Assembly (NCBI GenBank): GCA_005774545.1
Contig: VAUL01000028.1
Coordinates: 1-32,664 of the forward strand
Length of the DNA stretch: 32,664 nt
Source: Deltaproteobacteria bacterium
GTDB taxonomy: Bacteria > Desulfobacterota > Desulfuromonadia > Desulfuromonadales > BM103
Reading direction: 5' to 3'
The notes beneath the pieces are model-generated. The model had not been told where the DNA came from, searched no databases, and saw only the letters and a list, made by a program, of their open reading frames with translations. Every line of letters starts with the position of its first letter. Position 1 is the stretch's first letter. This document shows positions 15,236 to 23,136 of the stretch, piece by piece. Made by a program: the position numbers and the translations under genes.

Positions 15236-17221
15236 CTAAGCCGCCTCATCGTGATGATGGGGGCAGGTGAAATGCTCGCCCGGGATGTAACCGTGCACCG
15301 GGCAGATGGTGAAGGTCGGGCTGATGGTGAAGTAGGGCAGGTGGAAGTTTTCGGCGATACGTCGCACCATCAGCCGGGCACTGCGCCAGTCCTCGAGCCG
15401 CTCGCCGAGGAAACCGTGAAAAACCGTACCGCCGGTGTAGAGGGTCTGCAGCCCGTCCTGATGGCTGAGCGCCTCGAAGATGTCGTCGGTAGCGCCGACC
15501 GGCAACTGGGTCGAGTTGGTGTAGTACGGCTGATCGGCACCGGCAGAGATGATGTCGGGATAGCGCGCCTTGTCGGCGCGGGCCAGACGGAAGCTGGTCC
15601 CCTCGGCCGGGGTCGCTTCCAGGTTGTACAGGTGGCCGGTCTCCTCCTGATACCGCTCCAACTGGCTGCGCATGAACTGCAGCGTGCGCACCGCCAGACT
15701 CTTCCCCTCAGGGGTGTCGATCCCCTGACCGGTCAGGTTGAGGAGGGCCTCGTTCATGCCGATCAGGCCGATGGTCGAGAAGTGATTGTCCCAGTAGCGG
15801 CCGCTGCGCGCCTTGATCCCGGAGAGGTAGAAGCGGCTGTACGGGTAGAGCCCGTCGTCGGTCAGGCGCTCGAGCTGCTTGCGCTTGATCTCCAGCGATT
15901 CGGCGGCCATCCCGATCAGTTCGGCCAGCCGGGCATGGAAGGCTGCGACGCTGCCGGCCTGGTAGGCGGCCCGCGGCAGGTTGAGGGTGACGACGCCGAT
16001 CGAGCCGGTCAGCGGATTGGAGCCGAACAGGCCGCCGCCGCGCCTTCTGAGCTCGCGATTGTCGAGACGCAGCCGGCAGCACATGGAGCGGGCGTCTTCC
16101 GGGTCCATATCCGAATTGATGAAGTTGGAGAAGTAGGGGATGCCGTATTTGGCGGTCATCTCCCAGACCGGCTGGAAGCGGGGGCTCTCCCAGTCGAGAC
16201 CGGCGGTGATGTTGACGGTCGGGATCGGGAAGGAGAAGATCCGCCCCGAAGCGTCGCCCTCCATCATCACCTCGCAGAAGGCCCGGTTGAACAGGTCCAT
16301 CTCCTCCTGGAACTCGCCGTAGGTCTGCTCCATCGGCCGGCCGCCGACGATCACCGCCTCGCTGGCCATCCCCCTGGGCGGCACCAGGTCGAGGGTGATG
16401 TTGGTGAACGGCGTCTGGAAGCCGACGCGGGTCGGCACGTTCATGTTGAAGACGAACTCCTGCATCGCCTGGCGGACCTCCCGGTAGGTCAGGCCGTCGT
16501 AGCGGATGAAGGGCGCGAGCAGGGTGTCGAAGTTGGCGAAGGCCTGGGCGCCGGCCGCCTCCCCCTGCAGGGTGTAGAAGAAGTTGACCACCTGACCGAG
16601 GGCGGTGCGGAAGTGCTTGGCCGGAGCGCTTTCGATCTTGCCGTAGGCGCCGGCGAACCCTTTCAGGAGCAGATCCTTGAGGTCCCAGCCGCAGCAGTAG
16701 ACCGAAAGCATGCCGAGATCGTGGAGGTGGAAATCCCCCTCGCGATGGGCTTCGGCGATATAGTGCGGATAAATCTTGTTCAGCCAGTAGTTGCTGGTGA
16801 CGTTGGAGGCGATATGGTTGTTGAGCCCCTGCAGCGAGTACCCCATGTTGGCGTTCTCGTTGACCCGCCAGTCCTCCTGGGTCAGATAGGAATCGATCGA
16901 GTCGATCGCCTCCTTGATGAACGTCTGGGTCTGGCGGAGGGCGGCGTGCTGCTGCCGGTAGAGGATGTAGGCCTTGGCGGTCTTGGCGTGGCCGTTCTCG
17001 ATCAGGATCTTTTCGACCAGGTCCTGAACGTTTTCGACCGTGGGGATGCGGCCGTCCTTGTAGATAACTTCGAGGATGCCGACCACCTGGCGGGAGATCC
17101 CCGCCGCCTGCTGCATGTCCGAACCGCCGACGGCACGCACCGCCTTCTGGATGGCGGAGGCGATCTTCTGCTCCTCGAACGGCGCCAGCCGTCCGTCCCG
17201 CTTGCGAATGAATTCCGGCAT
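15236..17221 (-). CDS. nrdD: Class III (anaerobic) ribonucleotide reductase main chain, lacking the glycyl-radical segment
   Basis: Oxygen-sensitive reductase that makes deoxynucleotides. The 661 residues include an N-terminal ATP-cone (MPEFIRKRDGRLAPFEEQKI, about 1-95), the ten-stranded barrel (NVPTRVGFQTPFTNITLDLV; SFPIPTVNITAGLDW; LTGSIGVVTLNLPRAAY; FSTIGLIGMNEAL), and the C-terminal ICPVHGYIPGEHFTCP start of the zinc site. It then ends in HHHDEAA, just before the position where the second CPxC half and the radical glycine should be. The missing part is the separate gene at 15047-15181. ATG 17219-17221 has GGGGAGG 5 bases upstream and is preferred over the GTG one codon earlier. Two NrdR-like boxes and a sigma70-like promoter lie upstream. 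Confidence 0.95.
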   Translation of the reverse strand: MPEFIRKRDGRLAPFEEQKIASAIQKAVRAVGGSDMQQAAGISRQVVGILEVIYKDGRIPTVENVQDLVEKILIENGHAKTAKAYILYRQQHAALRQTQTFIKEAIDSIDSYLTQEDWRVNENANMGYSLQGLNNHIASNVTSNYWLNKIYPHYIAEAHREGDFHLHDLGMLSVYCCGWDLKDLLLKGFAGAYGKIESAPAKHFRTALGQVVNFFYTLQGEAAGAQAFANFDTLLAPFIRYDGLTYREVRQAMQEFVFNMNVPTRVGFQTPFTNITLDLVPPRGMASEAVIVGGRPMEQTYGEFQEEMDLFNRAFCEVMMEGDASGRIFSFPIPTVNITAGLDWESPRFQPVWEMTAKYGIPYFSNFINSDMDPEDARSMCCRLRLDNRELRRRGGGLFGSNPLTGSIGVVTLNLPRAAYQAGSVAAFHARLAELIGMAAESLEIKRKQLERLTDDGLYPYSRFYLSGIKARSGRYWDNHFSTIGLIGMNEALLNLTGQGIDTPEGKSLAVRTLQFMRSQLERYQEETGHLYNLEATPAEGTSFRLARADKARYPDIISAGADQPYYTNSTQLPVGATDDIFEALSHQDGLQTLYTGGTVFHGFLGERLEDWRSARLMVRRIAENFHLPYFTISPTFTICPVHGYIPGEHFTCPHHHDEAA

Positions 17222-17258
17222 CACGACCTCCCCTCAATGCAACATGGCACAAGGCGAG

Positions 17259-17288
17259 ATTTAACACGTTCCAACGCAACGGCGTCAA
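17259..17288 (-). promoter_or_regulatory. Sigma70-like promoter of nrdD
   Basis: On the minus strand TTGACG (17283-17288) and TTAAAT (17259-17264) are separated by 18 bases, about 38 bases upstream of the nrdD start. The -10 is only a 4/6 match. The NrdR-like boxes lie immediately upstream of the -35. Confidence 0.5.
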
Positions 17289-17294
17289 GCGAAA

Positions 17295-17342
17295 ACACAA
17301 GATATGGACATTAAAAATTGGCGGCAGCACAAGATATTGTGC
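17295..17342. promoter_or_regulatory. Tandem NrdR-box-like operators
   Basis: Box A (17295-17310, ACACAAGATATGGACA) and box B (17327-17342, GCACAAGATATTGTGC) start 32 bp apart, about three helical turns. Box B has one mismatch to the 14-base core CACAATATATTGTG of the NrdR consensus; box A keeps the left half. Paired boxes at this spacing are the known operator layout of NrdR, the ATP/dATP-sensing repressor of ribonucleotide reductase genes. Confidence 0.8.
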
Positions 17343-17403
17343 AGACAATCGTGGGTAAGTTGTGAATCACCACGGGAGAGACGCGTCCAAGTAGGCAGGA
17401 TTC

Positions 17404-17432
17404 TTGACCGTTGCCCGCCACCATGCTACACA
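17404..17432 (+). promoter_or_regulatory. Possible sigma70 promoter of nikR
   Basis: TTGACC (17404-17409) and TACACA (17427-17432) are 17 bases apart, with the nikR ribosome-binding site 17 bases further on. The -10 is weak. I did not find a convincing NikR operator in this gap. Confidence 0.4.
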
Positions 17433-17464
17433 GGCGGAACCTTTCCACAGGAGGCTTGGTGACC

Positions 17465-17872
17465 ATGGCCGACCTCGCCCGTTTCGGTGTTTCCATCGAC
17501 CAGCAGCTGCTGGAACGCTTCGACCGGCTGATCGCCGACAAGGGGTACGTCAACCGCTCGGAGGCGATCCGCGACCTGATCCGCAATGCGCTGGTGGAGG
17601 ACCAGATCAACCGCGACGCCGCGACGGCCACGGTCGGCACGGTGACGCTGGTCTACGACCACCACACCCGCGACCTGGCCGACAAGCTCACCGAGCACCA
17701 ACATTCCCACCACGACGCGATCATCTCCGCCCTGCACGTCCATCTCGACGCCCATCACTGCCTGGAGGTGGTGGTGGTGAAGGGGACGGCCGCCGAGGTG
17801 AAGCGGCTGGCGGACGAACTGCTGGGAACCAAAGGGGTGAAGCACGGTAAACTGGTGCTGACGACGGCGTGA
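17465..17872 (+). CDS. nikR: Nickel-responsive regulator NikR
   Basis: A ribbon-helix-helix repressor of nickel uptake. The 135 residues show the N-terminal DNA-binding region ([32 protein letters not shown]) and the C-terminal ACT-like nickel domain. The four high-affinity ligands are present with E. coli spacing: His80, His91 and His93 (LHVHLD) and Cys99 ([11 protein letters not shown]). AGGAGG lies 10 bases before ATG 17465-17467; an in-frame GTG at 17459 is possible. It diverges from nrdD and converges on nudC with a 1-base gap. No nickel transporter or hydrogenase gene is in the window, so its targets lie elsewhere. Confidence 0.94.
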   Translation: MADLARFGVSIDQQLLERFDRLIADKGYVNRSEAIRDLIRNALVEDQINRDAATATVGTVTLVYDHHTRDLADKLTEHQHSHHDAIISALHVHLDAHHCLEVVVVKGTAAEVKRLADELLGTKGVKHGKLVLTTA

Positions 17873-17873
17873 C

Positions 17874-18728
17874 TTACACCGGGCCCAGTTCGCGGTCGAG
17901 GATGTACCTGGCGATGCTGCGCTTCGGCGGCAGAACCGGCAGGGCATCGACCGGGAACCAGCGGGCGTCGGCCAGCTCCTGCCGGTCCACGACAATCTCG
18001 CCGCCGGCGTAATCGGCAACGAAGCCGGCCATCAACTGGCTCGGAAACGGCCAGCACTGACTGCCGAGATAACGCAGGTTGTCGATCCTGATCCCGGTTT
18101 CCTCGCGCACCTCCCTGACCGCAGCCTCCTCAAGGCACTCGCCGAACTCCAGGAACCCCGCCACCAAACCGTAACGGTCCGGAGCCCATTCGGGCTTGCG
18201 GGTCAGCAGCACCTCGCCGGGACGGCGCACCAGCACGATGGCACACGGCGCGACCTGCGGAAAGAGCGTGGCCGTGCAGCCGGCACAGCGCTTCCCCCAC
18301 TCGTCCGGCAGCCGCGCCAAGGGAGCGGCACAGACCGGGCAGTGCCGGCTGTGCCGCTCCCAGTGCAGCACCATCCGCGCCAGTCCGCCCAGGGACAGCA
18401 GGTCGATCGGCAGCGCCGGCTCCGCGGCCAGAAGGTTTTCCGGGCGCAGCCCCTCGGGAACAGCGGCCTCCTTCCCCATCCTGGCCAGGCGACACGGCCG
18501 GCCATCCCAACGCCCCAGGTAGGTTCCCGCCTGCCAGTCCGCCTCGCCTTCGGGCAACGTCGGCTGCCCGGCCGCCCCGCCCACCAGCAGCTCTCCGCCG
18601 CGCAGCAGCAGCCAAAAGCCGCTACCGCCCGGATCGGCATCGGGGGGCGCCAGGCGGAAGCGCCCGGCCAGGCAGCTGTTATTGAACGGCAGATCGAGAG
18701 GAGAACGGTATCCGGTCGGCAGCGCCAT
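17874..18728 (-). CDS. nudC: NADH pyrophosphatase / NAD-cap hydrolase (Nudix)
   Basis: Hydrolyses NAD(H) to NMN(H) and AMP, and in known homologues removes NAD caps from RNA. The 284 residues have a zinc ribbon (Cys130, Cys133, Cys148, Cys151; HCPVC and RCAGC) and a complete Nudix box, GFLEFGECLEEAAVREVREE followed by TG (191-212). The family motif SQPWPFPxS appears as SQCWPFPSQ (223-231), with Cys for the first Pro. The start is ATG 18726-18728, beyond which the frame runs into the divergent gene. A weak GGGGA lies 7 bases upstream. It ends 2 bases from the nikR stop on the opposite strand. Confidence 0.93.
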   Translation of the reverse strand: MALPTGYRSPLDLPFNNSCLAGRFRLAPPDADPGGSGFWLLLRGGELLVGGAAGQPTLPEGEADWQAGTYLGRWDGRPCRLARMGKEAAVPEGLRPENLLAAEPALPIDLLSLGGLARMVLHWERHSRHCPVCAAPLARLPDEWGKRCAGCTATLFPQVAPCAIVLVRRPGEVLLTRKPEWAPDRYGLVAGFLEFGECLEEAAVREVREETGIRIDNLRYLGSQCWPFPSQLMAGFVADYAGGEIVVDRQELADARWFPVDALPVLPPKRSIARYILDRELGPV

Positions 18729-18807
18729 GCAAGGTCCCCGTTGCGGCGCGGTTCCGGGAGGGGCCTCTCCGGAGCGCCGCCATTTTGATTGTATACTGAC
18801 AGGAGAC

Positions 18808-19494
18808 ATGAACGAGTCCCCTCCCCCATTCGCTCCGCCCACGGTCAGCACCGGCAGCGACCGCGGCGTTGCCAGGCTCCTTGCGGTCGGCGACATCCAT
18901 GGCTGCCGCAGGCAGCTGAAAACCCTGCTCGACCTGGTCGCCCCGACGGCCGATGACCAGCTGGTCTTTCTCGGCGACTACATCGACCGCGGCCCGGACA
19001 GCGCCGGGGTGATCGACGACCTGATCGAACTGCGCGAGCGCCTCCCGAACACCGTGTTGCTGCGCGGCAATCACGAGCAGATGCTGCTCGACGTGCTGCA
19101 GGGCGCCGACCCGACGACCTTCCTGGTCAACGGCGGAGGGAGAACCATGGCCGGCTACCGGGGCCGGGGCCAGTGGCCGCCGCCCCCGGAGCATCTGGCC
19201 TTCTACCGGCAGCTGCCGGTTTGCCACATCACCGAGCGCTTCGTCTTCGCGCATGCCGGCCTGCGCCCCGGGCGCCCCGCGGCCGTGCAGCAGCCCGACG
19301 ACCTGCTCTGGATTCGCGGCGAGTTTCTCGACAGCGACGCCGAGTGGGGGAAAACCGTGGTTTTCGGCCACACCCCCCGGGAACAGCCGCTGCTCGCGGT
19401 CACGCGCATCGGCCTCGACACCGGCTGCGTCTACGGCGGCCGGCTAACCTGTTGCGACGTCCTGAGCCGCCGCTACTGGCAAGCCCGCGACTAA
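18808..19494 (+). CDS. PPP-family metallophosphatase (serine/threonine or Ap4A-type)
   Basis: A 228-residue cytoplasmic phosphoesterase with the PPP metal motifs in order: GDIHGC (about 28-33), GDYIDRGPDS, RGNHEQM, FAHAGLRPG and FGHTPREQP. These supply the two-metal ligands and catalytic His. Length and motifs suit bacterial PrpA/ApaH-like enzymes; the substrate (phosphoprotein or dinucleoside polyphosphate) cannot be told from sequence. ATG 18808-18810 has AGGAG only 2 bases before it, which is closer than usual. It diverges from nudC with 79 bases between the starts. Its stop codon overlaps that of the U32 gene on the other strand. Confidence 0.9.
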   Translation: MNESPPPFAPPTVSTGSDRGVARLLAVGDIHGCRRQLKTLLDLVAPTADDQLVFLGDYIDRGPDSAGVIDDLIELRERLPNTVLLRGNHEQMLLDVLQGADPTTFLVNGGGRTMAGYRGRGQWPPPPEHLAFYRQLPVCHITERFVFAHAGLRPGRPAAVQQPDDLLWIRGEFLDSDAEWGKTVVFGHTPREQPLLAVTRIGLDTGCVYGGRLTCCDVLSRRYWQARD

Positions 19495-20720
19495 CCGCCG
19501 TCGGCCGCTGCCGCGCGCGGCTTCCGCAGCAGATCGCCCGCCCGCGTCCCAGCCGGCAGCTTCAGCCGGACCCGGGCATTCGGCTGGATGACGGTCAGCG
19601 GTGCGCCTTCGCCGTTGGATGCCGCCGCCAGGTGAAAGACGCCCTGGCGCATCGCCGGCCCAATCACCTCCAGTTCGTCACCCACGGCAAAGCGGTTGCG
19701 CCCTTCCACCAGATGGCCGTCGGGGCCGCCGTCATCGAGGACCGCGCCGACGAACAGGTGGCTTTGCCGGTAGCGCGAATCCGACGGCTGGACACCCGCC
19801 CCCTCGCCGCCGAAGAGAAAACCGCTGCCATAGGGGCGGTGGCTGACGGTTGCCAGTTCGCGCAGCCAGAGCGGATCGACGCGCCACCCCGCCGGATCGG
19901 CCCGCCAGGCATCGAGGGCCGCCCGGTAGACGCGCGTCACCGCAGCCACGTAGTAGCGGCTTTTCATCCGTCCCTCGATCTTCAGGCTGTCGACGCCGGC
20001 TTCGATCAGCCGGGGAAGGTGCTCGACCAGACAAAGGTCGCGGCTGTTGAACAGGTAGGTGCCGCGCGCGTCTTCCTCGATGCCGAAGAACTCGCCGGGG
20101 CGGGTTTCCTCCTGGACGGCGTAGCGCCAGCGGCACGGATGGGCACACTCGCCGCGGTTGGCGCTGCGCCCGGTCATGGCCGCCGAGAGGAGGCAGCGCC
20201 CGGAGTAGGCGACGCACAACGCGCCGTGGACAAAGACCTCGACTTCCACCGGCACCCGCGCGCGGATGGCGCCGATCTCCTCGAGGGTCAGCTCGCGGGC
20301 CAGGTTCAGCCGTTTGACCCCCTGCTCCTGCCAAAATTGGGCAGCCGCGACGCCGGTGACGTTGGCCTGGGTGGAGAGGTGCAGGGGCCGGTCGGGATCG
20401 ATTTCCCGCACCAGGCGCAGGGCGCCGGGATCGGCGACGATGTAGGCATCGACCGGCAGCGGGCGCAGTTGCGTGAGCAGCCGGGAGAATTCGCGCTCCT
20501 CGCCGGGGCGCAGAAAGGCATTGAGCGTCAGGTACAGGCGCTTCCCGTAACGGCCTGCCAGATCGCAGGCTTGCGCCAGCCCGGCCAGACTGGCCCAGCC
20601 GGACCCGGCCCGCAGGCTGAATCGCCCCAGGCCGAGATAGACCGCATCGGCACCGTAGGCCAGGGCGGTCTCCAGTTTTTCCGGGTTGCCGGCCGGAGCC
20701 AGCAGTTCGGGAACGGTCAA
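19491..20720 (-). CDS. trhP: U32-family protein, TrhP-like tRNA U34 hydroxylation enzyme
   Basis: Named peptidase U32, but TrhP/YegQ members hydroxylate tRNA wobble uridine using prephenate. The 409 residues include ELLAPAGNPEKLETALAYGA, HLSTQANVTGVAAAQFW, and the signature EVFVHGALCVAYSGRCLLS followed by GRSANRGECAHPCRWRYAVQ, with the cysteines expected to hold an Fe-S cluster. RPGEFFGIEEDARGTYLFNS and GVDSLKIEGRMKS follow. The closest match from memory is E. coli YegQ (TrhP), although this protein is about 45 residues shorter. The start is TTG 20718-20720, with GAGGAG 6 bases upstream; the frame is open further back but without family sequence. It converges on the phosphatase gene with a 4-base overlap. 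Confidence 0.87.
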   Translation of the reverse strand: MTVPELLAPAGNPEKLETALAYGADAVYLGLGRFSLRAGSGWASLAGLAQACDLAGRYGKRLYLTLNAFLRPGEEREFSRLLTQLRPLPVDAYIVADPGALRLVREIDPDRPLHLSTQANVTGVAAAQFWQEQGVKRLNLARELTLEEIGAIRARVPVEVEVFVHGALCVAYSGRCLLSAAMTGRSANRGECAHPCRWRYAVQEETRPGEFFGIEEDARGTYLFNSRDLCLVEHLPRLIEAGVDSLKIEGRMKSRYYVAAVTRVYRAALDAWRADPAGWRVDPLWLRELATVSHRPYGSGFLFGGEGAGVQPSDSRYRQSHLFVGAVLDDGGPDGHLVEGRNRFAVGDELEVIGPAMRQGVFHLAAASNGEGAPLTVIQPNARVRLKLPAGTRAGDLLRKPRAAAADGG

Positions 20721-20806
20721 TTGCGACTCCTCGCCTCGTTTCCGCGACCATAGCATACAAGGGCACGGAATGTGCACGAAATGGTGGGGCAAATCCGCCG
20801 CCGACC

Positions 20807-20833
20807 TTGACAGGTTTTGAAAAAGACTATAGT
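20807..20833 (+). promoter_or_regulatory. Sigma70-like promoter of the LysM gene
   Basis: A perfect TTGACA (20807-20812) and TATAGT (20828-20833) lie 53 bases upstream of the lysM start. The 15-base spacer is shorter than ideal. The surrounding DNA is AT-rich against the GC-rich background. Confidence 0.6.
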
Positions 20834-20885
20834 TTTTAGCAGATTTTGCGTTCCAGGGAATTCCGACCGCTCGCAAGGGGGAATT

Positions 20886-21908
20886 ATGAAGATCACCCGC
20901 ATCCTGCTGCTGGGCTGCCTGCTTGCCGCGATCTGCTTGCCGGCGCCGGCCGTCGCTGAAGAGCCGATCATCTACACGGTGAAAAAGGGGGACACCCTGT
21001 GGGGGATCTCCAAGCGGTTCATCAAGGACCCGTACTACTGGCCCAATCTCTGGGCCAACAACCCGGCCATCGGCAACCCCCATCTCATCTACCCGGGCCA
21101 GAAACTGCGGATTCACGACGGCCGGATCGAGATCATCGCCGTCGACGAGAAGCCTGCGGAAGCGAGCCCCGACAGCGCCGCCGGCGAGACGGCCGCCGGC
21201 GAAACGAAACGGGTCAGGCTGGTCGGCATCTACGGCGGGGCCCGCAGCTTCATCGATGCCAACGAGGCCGACCTGCTCGGCACGCTGGTCGACACCGACG
21301 ACAACCGCTACATGATGGCGGAAGGAGAGACCGCCTTCTTCGAAATGAAGGATTTGTCGGCCATGACCCCGGGGCAACAGCTCGAACTACTCGAACTCGG
21401 CCCCGAGGTCAGGCACCCGATCACCCGCCAGCCGGTCGGCTACCGGGTCGATCATCTCGGCTTCGCCGAAGTCACCGAGGTCACACCGTCCGTCGCCGTG
21501 GCGACGATCAAGGATTCCGTCCGGGAGATCCTGCGCGGCACGCGGGTGCGCCCCTACAGCCCCCTCCCCGAATCGATCCCGGTCAAACCCGCGCCGGGCG
21601 GCCTGGAAGGCTTTGTCATCGCCGCCGACGAAGGGAAACTCGCCCTCAGTCAGCTCGACGTCATCCACGTCGACCTCGGCTCGACCGACGGGCTGGAGAT
21701 CGGCAACGAACTGGACATCTACCGGAACCGCCCGGAAATCGAGGCGACCCTGCCGGAGAACAGGGATCTCATGCTGGCCACCCCGGAGATCCACCTCGGC
21801 AAAGCGATTGTCATCGAGTGCCTTGACCAGACGGCGGCCGCCCTGCTGCTGAAGGTCGGCAACCAGCCGATTCTGCGCGGCGACCAGGTGCGCACCGCCA
21901 CACCGTAA
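20886..21908 (+). CDS. Exported LysM-domain protein
   Basis: A 340-residue protein with a signal peptide (cut near AVA|EE, about residue 24) followed directly by one LysM domain (30-76; YTVKKGDTLWGISKRFIKDP, LWANNPAIGNPHLIYPGQKL) that binds peptidoglycan glycan strands. A low-complexity Glu/Ala/Gly linker and a large C-terminal domain of unknown fold follow (about 105-340; FIDANEADLLGTLVDTDDN, GDQVRTATP). LysM proteins of this length upstream of dprA are familiar in Geobacter. A G-rich site GGGGGAATT precedes ATG 20886-20888. A 13-bp stem hairpin follows the gene. The likely role is a periplasmic cell-wall protein; no catalytic motif is visible. Confidence 0.9.
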   Translation: MKITRILLLGCLLAAICLPAPAVAEEPIIYTVKKGDTLWGISKRFIKDPYYWPNLWANNPAIGNPHLIYPGQKLRIHDGRIEIIAVDEKPAEASPDSAAGETAAGETKRVRLVGIYGGARSFIDANEADLLGTLVDTDDNRYMMAEGETAFFEMKDLSAMTPGQQLELLELGPEVRHPITRQPVGYRVDHLGFAEVTEVTPSVAVATIKDSVREILRGTRVRPYSPLPESIPVKPAPGGLEGFVIAADEGKLALSQLDVIHVDLGSTDGLEIGNELDIYRNRPEIEATLPENRDLMLATPEIHLGKAIVIECLDQTAAALLLKVGNQPILRGDQVRTATP

Positions 21909-21914
21909 CGCAGC

Positions 21915-21943
21915 GGGCGGACCGGGCCCGGCCCGGTCCGCCC
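21915..21943 (+). terminator. GC-rich hairpin after lysM gene
   Basis: A perfect 13-bp stem (arms 21915-21927 and 21931-21943, 3-base loop) starts 7 bases after the lysM stop codon. No T-run follows, so it may be a weak terminator or an mRNA-stabilising structure. Confidence 0.55.
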
Positions 21944-21974
21944 GTACCAGCTTGCATTTAATTTCATGAACGTC

Positions 21975-21996
21975 GAAGGCCGGCCTGCCGGCCTTC
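21975..21996. repeat. Second hairpin next to a TATAAT hexamer upstream of dprA
   Basis: GAAGGCCGGC and its exact complement (arms 21975-21984 and 21987-21996) form a compact stem. A perfect TATAAT follows at 22001-22006, 24 bases before the dprA start. No -35 match is visible at 16-18 bases because the hairpin occupies it, so promoter use is uncertain. Confidence 0.5.
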
Positions 21997-22030
21997 GGCA
22001 TATAATGCACTGTCTACCGGGGAGGGGAGG

Positions 22031-23128
22031 ATGGATCAGCGCTCCTGCTGGCTGCGCCTGCAGCTGACGTCCGGGCTCGGCCGGACCGGCCTGCTCCGCC
22101 TGATCGAACGTTTCGGCTCGCCGCAGGCGGCGATCGAGGCCGCCGACCGATGGCGAACCGTGCCGGGCGTCCGCAGCGGGACGTCCTCCCGGCTGCCGCC
22201 CGCGGACGACCCGCGACTTGCCGCGATCTGCGAGCGCCTCGACCGCCTCGGCATCTGGCTGCTGGCCCGGACCGACGCCGACTACCCCGCCCCGCTGAAG
22301 AACATCGCCGACCCGCCGGCCCTGCTCTACGGCCGCGGACAGCGCCGGTTCGGAGAAGCCCTCGCCATTGTCGGCTCACGTCAGCCGTCAGCGACGGGGC
22401 GGGTCGCCGCCGAGATCATGGCCCGGGAGATCGCCGCCAACGGGTTGATCGTCGTCAGCGGACTGGCTCGCGGCATCGATGCGGCTGCACATCGCGGCGC
22501 CCTGACGGCAGGCGGCCACACCATCGCCGTTCTCGGCTGCGGCATCGACCGCGTCTATCCGGCGGAAAACGCCCGCCTCTTCGCGCAGATCGCCGAAAGC
22601 GGCACCCTGCTCAGCGAGTACCCGCCGGGGAGCGAACCGCTTGCCGGGAACTTCCCCGCCCGCAACCGGATCATCAGCGGGTTGAGCCGCGGCACCCTGG
22701 TCATCGAGGCCGCCGCCGACAGCGGCTCGCTGATCACCGCCGACCTGGCGCTGGATCAAGGCAGGGAGGTCTTTGCCGTCCCGGGGAGCATCGACCGGCC
22801 GACCAGCACCGGCCCCAACCGGCTGATCAAGGACGGCGCCCACCCGGTCACCGAAGCCGGCGATATCCTCTCGATCCTCCGGCCGGGGCAATGCCGGCGC
22901 CCGACGCCAAGCGACGAGACGTTCGCCGCCGCCCTCGACGAACCGGCCCGGTCGGTGTGGGGCAGGCTTTCCCACACCCCCAGACACGTCGACGAACTGG
23001 CCGGGGAATTGGGGTTGACTGCCGGGGAGCTTTCCGCTATTTTGCTGCACCTGGAACTTCTGGGGGGGGCCGAGCAGCTTCCCGGTGCCCGCTACGTACG
23101 TGTCCGCAATCCTTCCGGCAGCTTATAG
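22031..23128 (+). CDS. dprA: DNA-processing protein DprA (Smf)
   Basis: Loads RecA on incoming single-stranded DNA during natural transformation and is widespread beyond competent species. The 365 residues have a short N-terminal helical region (LRLIERFGSPQAAIEA), the Rossmann-like core (AIVGSRQPSATGR, VSGLARGIDAAAHRGAL, VLGCGIDRVYPAENARL, SEYPPGSEP, FPARNRIISGLS, SLITADLALDQGREVFAVPG), and a C-terminal winged helix (HVDELAGELGLTAGELSAIL). ATG 22031-22033 follows GGGGAGGGGAGG. Its stop overlaps the ribosome-binding site of the next gene, smg, so the two are coupled. The dprA - smg - topA order is a housekeeping arrangement also known from Geobacter. Confidence 0.96.
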   Translation: MDQRSCWLRLQLTSGLGRTGLLRLIERFGSPQAAIEAADRWRTVPGVRSGTSSRLPPADDPRLAAICERLDRLGIWLLARTDADYPAPLKNIADPPALLYGRGQRRFGEALAIVGSRQPSATGRVAAEIMAREIAANGLIVVSGLARGIDAAAHRGALTAGGHTIAVLGCGIDRVYPAENARLFAQIAESGTLLSEYPPGSEPLAGNFPARNRIISGLSRGTLVIEAAADSGSLITADLALDQGREVFAVPGSIDRPTSTGPNRLIKDGAHPVTEAGDILSILRPGQCRRPTPSDETFAAALDEPARSVWGRLSHTPRHVDELAGELGLTAGELSAILLHLELLGGAEQLPGARYVRVRNPSGSL

Positions 23129-23136
23129 GAGAGCGC

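Noticed and set aside
15251-17314. A 687-codon open frame on the plus strand
   Set aside because: Antisense shadow of nrdD.
17343-17464. NikR operator upstream of nikR
   Set aside because: CGTGG and CCACG halves exist, but they do not match the known NikR patterns I remember in sequence or spacing.
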